Part shown: positions 51,956 to 61,600 of the stretch, piece by piece
How the letters are laid out: each line of letters opens with the position of its first letter
Position numbering within the stretch: the first letter of the stretch is position 1
Assembly: GCF_041956535.1 (NCBI RefSeq)
Contig: NW_027192216.1
Location: 315,807-379,806 of the forward strand
DNA length: 64,000 nucleotides
DNA from: Calcarisporiella thermophila CBS 279.70
Lineage: Eukaryota > Calcarisporiellomycota
Direction: 5' to 3'
Notes under the pieces: model-generated
Told to the model about the DNA's origin: nothing
What the model saw: only the letters and a program-made list of their open reading frames with translations
The model's database searches: none
Translations under genes and position numbers: made by a program

Positions 51956-52774
51956 GGGGGGAGCAGAGGCTACGGTACTCCATGCGCTCCCAGCCTTATA
52001 TCTATTTCACATTGCAAACCAAGCCATCTAATTGTCTGTTTTTATTTTACGCTGAATGTGTGTTTTCCCACCTTGTTCTTCTTTTATTTCCGTCTCTCTA
52101 TTTCCAAGCTTAACATGCTCTATTTGCTCTGTCCACGTCATCATGAGGAGCCTCTGCTGATTTGCCCCAGTCATGTTCCCTCCTCCTCGTCCACCAAACA
52201 GGCAATTTTCACTTTAAACTTGGCACTGCCTCTGTGCTCGGCCATGAACCATGAATAGGGTTTGGGGAGAGAGAGATGGGTTTCCGGGCACATGAGCAAA
52301 GCGAACTCTCCGAGGCTGCATGACGAGCACCGTATCAAATGGCTCGCGTGCAGCTTAGGGTTCGCGGTGTAATGCTGGGCGGTGCACTGCTTTCCCCACG
52401 CCCTATCCCACCGCGTGGAGCAATTCGAGGAGGTTTCTGCTTTATTCGGCATGGGCATTAATAATCGGCCGGGCGGCCGTGAAGGCGTGTCGTCATCCCC
52501 AATCATAATTTCTCATCATGGCCGGAGGCGAGTGAGCAAGATTCATCCAGAACCGCGCAATCCGGTGATCATGCAAAAGGCCAGGCCTAGGTGGTACCAG
52601 CGATGAATCGGCTCAATTAATCCTTTCGCGGCGCGGTTGGCCGCTCAGCAACTCAAATCGTGATATCTCCGCAATAGGCAATCCCTTTTCGCAATATAAA
52701 AGTCCCTCTCCCCCCAATTTTTATGGCGAGGTTTCACCTTATTCTGTATTAATTAATTTAATTCAGTTCTCCTA
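51956..52774. other. Intergenic region, lyase to M28 peptidase
   Basis: About 820 nt without a coding signal. Short GC-rich frames at 52171-52606 occur on both strands and show no family motif. The right end holds the peptidase promoter. Confidence 0.4.
52695..52702 (+). promoter_or_regulatory. TATA box of the M28 peptidase gene
   Basis: TATAAAAG, a consensus TATA element, 73 nt before the ATG at 52775. The C/T-rich stretch that follows (CCCTCTCCCCCC) is usual near fungal transcription start sites. Confidence 0.6.
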
Positions 52775-54473
52775 ATGGCGCGTCTCTTCTACCTTGCCTG
52801 CTTGCTGGGCGCCGTGTCCGCGGTGGATCTCTCGCGGTTCAGAATCAAGCGTGACGGAGAGGGAGACGTGACCGCTGCCGTCCAAGATGCTGTGAACACT
52901 CTGCTGAACAAAGAGACCCCACTGTAAGTTTTGGATGCATCGGCATGCCGACGTCTTTGATGGCTCACTTTTTTTGCGCCTGCTAGGCTGGTTTGGCCTC
53001 GCCTTACCGAACTGACCGATCTGTTCGGCCATCGCATCACCGGATCGGAATCGCTGGAACGCGCGTTGCAGTACATTGAGACGGTGGCAAAGACAGACAA
53101 CCTGACCGTGATCAGCGAGCCCGTGTCGGTCACGTATTGGAAGCGTGGGCAAGAGTCGCTCTCGCTGGTGTCGCAGCAAAACACCCGCGGTGGCGATCTC
53201 AAGCTGCCAGTGATTGGTCTCGGCAACACCACAACCACGCCAAAGGAGGGATTCACAGCCCCAGTGGTGGTGGTCCATAATGAAGAGGAGTTCAACGCCA
53301 CCGAGGTCAAGGACTCCATTGTGCTCTGGAATGTGCCCTTCACAACCTACGGTGAAACGGTGCGTTTCCGCCGCCGCGGACGTGTCCTCGGCGAACTCAA
53401 GGGCTCCAAGGCCATGCTCATCAGATCCGTCACCCCGTTCTCTCTCAACACCCTTCACACCGGAACTTCCGGCGGAGAGGGCGTTCCAGCTGCCGCGGTC
53501 ACCATCGAGACGGCCGAGTTCCTCGATCGTATGTACACTCGTTGGAAGAACGCCGCAAACTCAACCTCGCCCTATGCCAACGAGTTCAAGCAGCCCGTGG
53601 TGAAGCTTCTGCTGGAAAATGAGAGGCAGCCTAAGCAGAGTAGAAACATTCTGGTGGAGATTAAGGGCCGCGAGCTGCCAGATGAGGTGGTGATTCTGGG
53701 CGGACACATCGACTCGTGGGACGTGGGCGCAGGTAAGGAGTACTTCTCTCTCGCCCCTTTTCAAACAAAGTAATAACCCTCTCCATCCCTGCAACCCCAA
53801 GGTGCCATGGATGACGGCGCCGGGGCCTTCATTGGGTGGGAGGCCGTCCGACTTATTTCCAAGCTCCCGCGTCCTCCCAAGCGTACCATTCGTACAGTGT
53901 TCTGGATGGACGAAGGTAGTTTGCCACCACTTTCTCCAGAGCCCTATTTCCAAGGATGCTAAACCCTTCTCTCAACTTCTAGAGCAAGGCGGATCCGGAT
54001 CCGACGCCTATCTAGCTGCTCGCAAAAAGGATAACACCCTCTCCAAGCATGTCTTTGCCATCGAATCAGACGAGGGCGTATTCCGGCCCTTCGGCCTCTC
54101 GTATAAGGTGACCAAGAACGAAACGGGCCCCCTCGAGAAACTCCAGGAGCTCTCCTCGAAATATCTTGGCCAGCGGGATGGCACCGAGGTGATTTCTGGC
54201 GGGGCAGCAGCGGATATTGAGAATTTGTGCGATAACGGTGTGCCCTGCGCTGCCTGGATGAGCTATGACGCGCTCAAGCGAAACGTTCGGCCGGATCAGC
54301 CCCTGGAGTACAACAGCTACTTCTACTATCATCACACCGATGCGGATACTCCCGAGGCGCTCAACCGCACCGATGTGGAGGAATCCGCGCGCGTGCTTGC
54401 CGCTTGGGCCTATGTGATTGCCGAGGAAGGTGTCGGCGCCGTGCCTCAGGCCCAAAACCAAACCCAAGCATGA
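52775..54473 (+). CDS. Carboxypeptidase Q-like M28 metallopeptidase (secreted)
   Basis: Di-zinc exopeptidase related to plasma glutamate carboxypeptidase. Exons 52775-52923, 52987-53732, 53802-53915 and 53983-54473 give 499 residues. A signal peptide (LFYLACLLGAVSA) leads, then a propeptide-like segment. The zinc ligands are all seen: His and Asp in GGHIDSWDVGAGAMDDGAG (second metal Asp in MDDG), Glu-Glu in FWMDEEQGGSGSDAYL assembled across an intron, Asp in ESDEGVF, and His in YYHHTDADTPE. RITGSESLERAL and the PA-type insert (SIVLWNVPFTTYGETVRFR) match the CPQ layout. Likely vacuolar or secreted. Confidence 0.92.
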
Positions 54474-54849
54474 GCGCCATACCCCACCCCACCCCCACCC
54501 CCCTTGTCTACGAATTGAGGCGCCACTCTTCCGTGAATTATTTATTTATACTACTATGTATTCTCCTATGTATTGACGCCCCCGTCCTCCAATTTTATAT
54601 CTTGCTTTACTTTCTAATGTTACGCTACCCACTTTGCTTGATATTGTAATTTTCACTCGATAAAAGGTCGCATTCACTATGCAGGAGAGATCTTCCGATG
54701 GGGCGCGGCCCCCTTCTAGGTTCAACCCGTGGCTTGGACAATTGAAGTCACACTGCTTAAACGTGTCGTGTTTTTGGCTGGTCCCTTTAAAATTGGAAAA
54801 CGACCGAGTTTCAAACCACTCATCTAGATCCATTTCACTCGGGTATAAA
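54474..54849. other. Intergenic region, M28 peptidase to ERH
   Basis: About 375 nt. The ERH reading frame is open back to 54679, but that part lacks family sequence and holds no splice need, so it is treated as 5' UTR. Nothing else recognised. Confidence 0.4.
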
Positions 54850-55197
54850 ATGACACACACCATTCTTCTACTTCAAAGAACTGGGAGTGTGCAATCGCGC
54901 ACCTGGGCCGAGTTTGAGACGGTCGGCGCCTCCATCGAACACTTGATTGACCTTTATGAGCAGCATCTCACAGAGCAAAACCCCAATCTCTCGCACATTC
55001 AGTACAGCGCTGAAGAGCTCACAGGATACCTGGAAAGGTTCAAGGAGCTTGCCGCTCTGGTCTACGATTCGAAGCAAAAGGCGTATGTGCCCCATGACAA
55101 AGGATGGCTGAGAGAGAGAGTGGTGCAGCAGCTCCTGCGCGATGCACAGGGCGGCGGGCAGAGACACGGCGGAGCTAGAGGTGGGCGAAGGAGGTGA
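54850..55197 (+). CDS. ERH: Enhancer of rudimentary homologue (ERH)
   Basis: Small dimeric RNA-processing adaptor; in fission yeast Erh1 pairs with Mmi1 in meiotic RNA elimination. Single exon, 115 residues, start at MTHTILLLQRTG, where ERH proteins begin MSHTILLVQP. Matching blocks: RTWAEFETVGASIEHLIDLYEQHL, SHIQYSAEELTGYLERFKEL, LVYDSKQKAYVPHDKGWLRERVV, LLRDAQ. A Gly/Arg tail (GGGQRHGGARGGRRR), longer than in animals, may bind RNA. The stop TGA is at 55195-55197. Convergent with the Abraxas-like gene, with only 194 nt between the stops. Confidence 0.94.
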   Translation: MTHTILLLQRTGSVQSRTWAEFETVGASIEHLIDLYEQHLTEQNPNLSHIQYSAEELTGYLERFKELAALVYDSKQKAYVPHDKGWLRERVVQQLLRDAQGGGQRHGGARGGRRR

Positions 55198-55391
55198 GAG
55201 GATTTCTCACCGTGCATCCCGGCATTAATTTGGGTTTTCTTCTTTTTAATTGAATGTAATTATAACTGATCTTTAATGATGCTTTATGCAAATAAACGCT
55301 TTGACACTGATACCAGGAATGCTCCAGTGGATACAAACACAACTCTTCCCCGGGGGTATAACTGGCCGGGATCAATGGAGTAGACGATAAT

Positions 55392-56653
55392 TTACAATAG
55401 GCTCACCTCCTCTTTATTCGAATCCGCTCGCCCATTCTCTCCTTTTATCGACGGCATGTCTAGCGGGAGTCTATTTGAGGGGGCGCCGGAGACCTGTAGC
55501 GCTAAGTCACGTACCATTTTCCGAAGCTCATAGAGCTCTTGCTCACTTTTGGACATTTGGTCCGAGGTATGCTACGTTGGGAGGGGAGAATTCAAGAGAA
55601 CGCGTGGGGTTGGGTGGAAAACAGACCCGACCTACCTTTAATCCCATGAACATCTTATGTAGCATGGTCTCATACTGCTTCACGATGAATCGCTCGTCCA
55701 GCGCGTCTAGTGCATTCCTTACCATTTTAGCGGTCGAAGACCTGCCATATTAACTTTGTTAGAGTACTGGGTCTCCCGGGCTGGAAGGAAAACAACGAAA
55801 CCTACTTTGCATCCTCGAAGGCTAGTCTTGGCATAAACTCTGCATACTGCTCCTGTGAATTTTCCTTCATATTCTCGACCTTAACGTCCACCTTTTCGAA
55901 CCTTTCCTCCTCCTCGCCTCTCACACGTCCTCTACTATCCTCTCTTGGAACGCGCCAAAATCCGTATGCGTAGCGATGGGTTGCTCTTGTGGGGGTGGCA
56001 TTTCCTTGACACAGCATGAAAACAAAACACTTTCTCCCAAAACGCGCGGCCAGCTGGCGCGCAATGCGCTCCTCCCGTAGTGTTGGGCGCAATTCGGTTT
56101 GTCTTCTGAATTTCACGTATCCTACAATAAAATCCTATTACATTGAGAAAGAGCAAATTAATGGGCGTATAATGAGGAATTGATGGGGGGTCAAAGACAG
56201 AAAATATAGCAACACTCACGGTTTCAGGAACTAGGCTCTTCACCATTTCATGGTTCACGTTCCCAACTGCATCGTAGAACTTTGGGATTTCCAGGGGGAG
56301 CATAAAGCTTCCCTTCAGCACTAACGTCGGAAATATGAGTCAGAATTCTAATCGCCAGCCTAGCACGCTAGAAAATAAGATACTGACTAAGGTGGATTTC
56401 ATGGGTCACTCGCACCGTATCCGAAAAATCGTCTACATGCTGCTGCTTCTGCTTTAAAAACGACCCCGTAATGAATCCCTCCTATAATAAGCCCATGTTA
56501 ATATTTGAGCTCGAGCCATCCTACGATCCAGAATAGATTTACGCAATCTCCAGAAGAGTTTGAGCAATCGTAGAGAAGATTGGACAGAAATGTGCTTGTG
56601 CAGTGAATTTTGAGACTGGAATGGGGTAGGGAATCAGTACTAGAGGATGTCAT
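55392..56653 (-). CDS. Abraxas/FAM175-like MPN-minus scaffold protein
   Basis: Abraxas and Abro1 are non-catalytic MPN proteins that hold the K63-deubiquitinase BRCC36 in the BRCA1-A or BRISC complex. ATG at 56651-56653 opens MTSSSTDSLPHSSLKIHCTS. The next exon reads EGFITGSFLKQKQQHVDDF, equivalent to the TEGFLLG strand of Abraxas, and DTVRVTHEIHL. Then comes the FYDAVGNVNHEMV segment and YVKFRRQTELRPTLREERIARQLAARF, matching the KFRR...T(L/F)RE motif of the family, and a later THRYAYGFWRV strand. A helical C-terminus (TAKMVRNALDALDERFI, KMSKSEQELYELRKMVRDL) fits the coiled coil. No catalytic MPN+ motif and no C-terminal SPxF motif, so an Abro1/BRISC-like role is more likely. About six exons. 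Confidence 0.75.
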
Positions 56654-56918
56654 AACGGATATTAGTGCTTTTTTCTGGAATTTCGAGCGAACTTAATTAA
56701 ATGAAAAATATAGCTTGGCTATCTCAAGTTGGATACACGCTCATAAGACGAGAGATCCAATGTGAAAATCGAAGTAATGGGTCCACACATATTGCGTTGG
56801 AAAATGCACAACAAAATAATTACCATTATATTTCAAAACAGAGAGAGGGAGAAAAAAAAACAAAACATTATATCAAACTAGTGTATATACTTTTTTGTTA
56901 TCCAATCCGGTTCGCACT

Positions 56919-58383
56919 CTAATTCGGCGCCCCTTCCACTAGTCGGAAGATATTGTACAATAAAACAGACCATACATCCATGGGCCCAGGAATGCAATAG
57001 CGCCAGCAATCTTTCCCGCCCACATGCCCATCCGGTCGCATGCTCATCATATGAGTAACATCTAAGAAGATTCCGCCCGCTTTCTCCACGAGCTCTCTAG
57101 CTATCGCATTCTGCCGTGCAAAGTCCTGCCAATGGTATGGGGCATCCTGCAAATCTGCAGCCGTCAGCGGCTGTGCGTAGGGAGCAGTGGCGCTGTCACA
57201 GTCCAGGTGTCCGGGATAAGTGCTCCGGAAGATGAGCAGCTTATTGGGGTAATTTTTGCGGACATCCGCAAGCGACTCGGCCAACGTCTTCCGATAGTCT
57301 TCGTCGGGAACATAGTGTGCACCACGGTTCATAATAACTACGCCGTAACTATTGATAATAGGGTAGCGTTAAATATCACCGAGCAGCACGAAGAGCCTTT
57401 ATATCTGGAAAAAAAAGGAGGTAGGGTGTCAGGATACTCACTATTTGATAACGGAGTTAGCGATCCAGGGCTGCTCAACTATCTCGACGCTCGGGTGGCC
57501 TCCCTCGAGCCGTGGATTTTTCCGCCCATTGGAAAGAATATCGTTGCGCACATAGCGAATTCGAGCGTCTTTGTAAAGGCTTGTCGCGGGACACAGGGTA
57601 TGATCTAAGGAGGATAGAGTAAGCACATTTGTTTGGGGCAGTTAGATCCGGGCAAGAACATCCACCTTTGCAGCTGAGCGTTCCATAGCAGACGGTAGGG
57701 CCATCCCGGAATGTATCCAGCAATAGATCGTGCAGCTGATACTGCAGCTCATCGCCCACAATAAGAGTATGTCTTCCGTTTAGCATTTTACACCAATGTT
57801 CTCTATCCACAGGCATCAGCGGGCATGTGTCATTGGTGTGCCAAATGTACTTCGCCGCATCGTACATCTGCCATTCGCTGCTCGAATTTTCATTGAGCTG
57901 TTTTCTGTATCGTTTCTCGCATTTGCCAAATATCGGATCTTGAAAATGTTTGATTAGTTTCCTTGGGGTATTATCGTAGATCCAAGCTCCGCGGGTGTAG
58001 CAGTTGACGATATTTCTCACGCGCTCGGCCTCCTCACGGGTCGTAATTGGACTGCCTGGGATCCCTTCAATTTGGAATTTAGCAAACATTCGATCGGCGA
58101 CATCACGAGCTACCGCGACAGCTGCTGCCTCTTGCTGTGAATAGTTATCGTTGATCCACTTGGACTGGCGGATCCAGGCATCCTTACGCTCATTGACCTG
58201 GGCGGGCAATGGCGGTATTGGGGACGGAATTCGGACGGATGTGGAATGGGGGGTTGATGGCAGGTTATTGAAGGAGGGTTTATCGAATGTGCGCACAAAA
58301 TGATAGAGGAGTCCTAAGATGACGAGGTAAATGAAGTAATGATGCCACGATGTCCGCGATGGACCTGCATGATTGCCTATCAT
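56919..58383 (-). CDS. PC-esterase/TBL-like Golgi membrane protein
   Basis: Resembles SGNH-fold O-acetyltransferases/esterases (PMR5/TBL, Pfam PC-Esterase). Start at 58381-58383; a type II membrane anchor (HHYFIYLVILGLLYHFV) follows. After a coiled stem come CYTRGAWIYDNTPRKLI, then WHTNDTCPLMPVDREHWCKMLN, LIVGDELQYQLHDLLLDTF and GPTVCYGTLSC. After two introns: NRGAHYVPDEDYRKTL, LLIFRSTYPGHLDCDS, FARQNAIARELVEKAGGIFLD and the end GKDCWRYCIPGPMDVWSVLLYN. By position, the GDS serine of this family is Glu (GDE) and the DxxH histidine is Arg (DCWR), so catalytic activity is doubtful unless the family's fungal branch differs. The stop is at 56919-56921. Confidence 0.75.
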
Positions 58384-58681
58384 CTTAATGCACTATTATG
58401 AGCTGGATGGAATGTCTATTTTTATTCAATGAAAATATATAATTAAAACGAATAAGCCACACGCTGAAGGGAGATCTTAAATCGACGATAGTCCAGGAAA
58501 ATCAAGACATATTTGCCGCCGCGATACCCTATTAGCTTCGGTGTGAAAAAAAAACTGCTCACTAGTTTTAATTAATTATCAAGATTGATACCGTCCTATA
58601 CCATATAATATTTCAATATATCCTATATCATCATGAGAATTTCAATTTAAGTATACTCTGCTCTAACAATACCATTTTCCG

Positions 58682-61600
58682 ATGAGACCGCAACGACGCC
58701 CTTCCTCCTCCTCCAATGGTCACATTCATCCTTACCATTCAGTGCTTCCTTACTCAACAGACGAGCGCCGCGTATTTACACTCTCCATCCACGATGACCG
58801 CGTTTCAGCTCACCAACTTATAGTTAATCCAGATCACCTTCCTGCATGGCGGGAGGATCAACTCCTGGAAATTATTCCGATCGGGGTGGAGGAAAGAGAC
58901 CAAAGATTAATATTGAAAGGCGAGATTGACCGTGAAATGCTCACAAAGAAACCGCAAATACAAGTAGTATAAAAAACATCGATGCTCGTCCGGGATGTGA
59001 ATTGTACTTACAGCTTCATTGTTTGCCTCCAGATATCCATTAATATTAATGTCGCGAAGGTATTTAACTTACAGCACAACCAAGACGTGTTCCTTCAAAC
59101 GGTTCGTACTTCATCCGATCTGGTTTCACACGGATTTCTTGTTATATAAGCGATTTGATCTATGTAGGTGTCGAACTCCTCAGTAGAGGCGGAGCATGTC
59201 GAACTCGTGTTCCGAGACGCGTTTCTTGGCCGGAACGACATGTGGCGTCTTAGGAAGAGCCTCGAAGGGTCCTGCGTTTACGTAGAACAGAAGCTGTATT
59301 CGTGGGATTGCTTCCATATTCTGGTGAAGGAAATCTACATTAATGGGGAATCCGTTAGTATTTGCTAGGGCCCGCGCTGAGTTCCGACTAGATCTAATTT
59401 AGCTGTGCTCTTTTTGTTTCCTAGGTGGCGAGCGGCTACATAACGGCCAACACGCGGATCGTGTTTCGGTCCAAATCCGCGAAATACATTCTCTTCATAC
59501 AAATGTCGCGAGAAATGTGGGAGTTTGACGAAGACGGCGAGCTGCGCTTCGAGAAGTGCGTGTATGGATTTCTACCTCAGCTGTTCACGCGATGGAAAGA
59601 ACACGCCACCAACCATTCCGTCACCATCATTTTGTTCGCCCGGGTTTACTATGACAAGGACCCGGTCGCACTCTCTGCAATTGCGGACGAATGCATCCTT
59701 CGGGACCCGCGGTCGGGACGAGCGTACAAGGATTTCTATGAGGTGGTGGTTGAGAATGAGAACCGCCACGACTGGAATTCGATTATTGTAACTCTAAAGG
59801 AGGAATTCCTTAAATTCCAACACCGTGTTCTACTGCGCAACGAGGGCGACGGCGTAGCTGTGCTTGATGGGATGATCTCGCGTGCCTTCGAAGGCAATAT
59901 TCTCGAGGCGGTGCACATGGCATTGAATCCGTTCATTAAGCATTACATCGACCGTGACCTGATGCGCACGGGGCTGTCGATTCTGATCGTCACGCCCGGG
60001 TCGGGCAAGTTTCTGGTGGACAAGAAAATGCTGCAGCTAGCCACAACAAGGATGAACGAAAACGGTGTGTCCCTGGATCTGGTCTGCCTTTCCAAAGTCC
60101 CACTACACACGGCCCCCCTCCTGGTGTTTTACTCAGCGCCATCGAGTCGAACCCAAAAATCGGCGACCCATTGCCCAGCCACGGCCGCGGCCTCCTCCTC
60201 CAGCTCCACGGCGGATCCCCTTGATAAATCCGACGCCCAATCCGACCAACTTCGCCCGGACCCACTCTTCTCCGATGACGATCTCAATGTGAAGGCCACG
60301 GAGGTCTTCATGGTTCCGCATTGGATCCAGTGTAATTTCTTCAACGGCCAAACTCAAACGCTTGCCGCCCCTAGGGCGCGCTTCGAGGCCCAGTGTAAGA
60401 TGTACGAGGTTCAAATGATGGGCATTATGGAGCATGAGATTGCTGGAATATCGATACCGTGGATGGATATTGTCGCGGAAAATTTAGAGGCCTACGACGA
60501 GGAGATTTTTTGCCCCAACAAGGAAAACATCCTGTCGCCGGTTGCCCCGTCGGCATCGGGACCCGTCCTGCCCCCCGCCGCGACACCTCTTACTACGTCC
60601 TCAGTGGACGTGCCAATAGCAACCGCGAATACTGAGGAGTTTAAGGTCGGGGACGAGAAGCAAAATGCCGAGAGCACTTTAGCAGACGGGGGAAGCACCA
60701 CGCTTAGCGTCCAGAGCAGTCAAGTGAGTTTAAACGATAATTTGGTGGTGGCGGTACAAGATGCGACCACGGAAGTGAACGTGAAAAACTTGGCGGTGAG
60801 GGCCCCATCGCTTATGATGACGAGCATCAACCCCAATCGAACGGTCGAACGAGAACGACAATTATCTGCAGCATTGCGAGACAACTCGATCATCTCAAAT
60901 GGGGGACAAAATACCGCCGGTGGTGCACCCGGCCCGAGACCCGTCTATCCACAAATGACCGCCTCTCCTAGAGGCATAGGCGAGGACGAGTGGAAGGGGC
61001 CTGTGGATGTGTACCGCCCATGGCCAGAAGGCTCTTCTGAAAACGGTGTAGGAGGGAGTGGAGCTCGGCCTATGCTGGATCGACAGTCCTCGAATATATC
61101 CACGACGGCGGCTCTGGGGATGCGGAGCACGAAAAACACGACGCCGCCGGAGGTGGACGGCTATTCAGCCGCTCAAGAGCTTGCCATCGCGCACCAGGGA
61201 CCACAGCAGCCTTACCAGCAGAAGACGAACTACCAGCCACAGTCACACCACAATCCAAACGCAGCACATCCACTACAACTACTACAACAAAACCATCAGC
61301 AAGGCCCGGTTGAGGCGGAAATTCTAGCAGAGGATGAGCCTGCGCTCTTCTTGCTTGCCAAAGTCCAGCCCATCAATATTGGGCGACCACAGAGTCGCGT
61401 AGGAGCTCGGCGTCCACTTCACCAGCGGATCTCCCCTTCGAATGGCGGTGGGGGGGATTTATATTCTCGCTCTTCCGAGCAAATGCGCCGGTATACGCGC
61501 TATTCGCCAAGCCATTGGCAACCTGCAAAGCAGACGTATCTTAACCCATGCAATCCCTCGAACTCGGTGCGCCATAAGTGTCGCGACCTTGGACGATGGA

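Noticed and set aside
52772-53458. 228-codon minus-strand frame opposite the M28 peptidase
   Set aside because: Shadow of the real gene, whose zinc ligands are all found on the plus strand.
54679-54849. N-terminal extension of ERH from the upstream in-frame ATG
   Set aside because: The ERH family starts at MxHTILL; the upstream 57 codons have no family similarity and look like 5' UTR.
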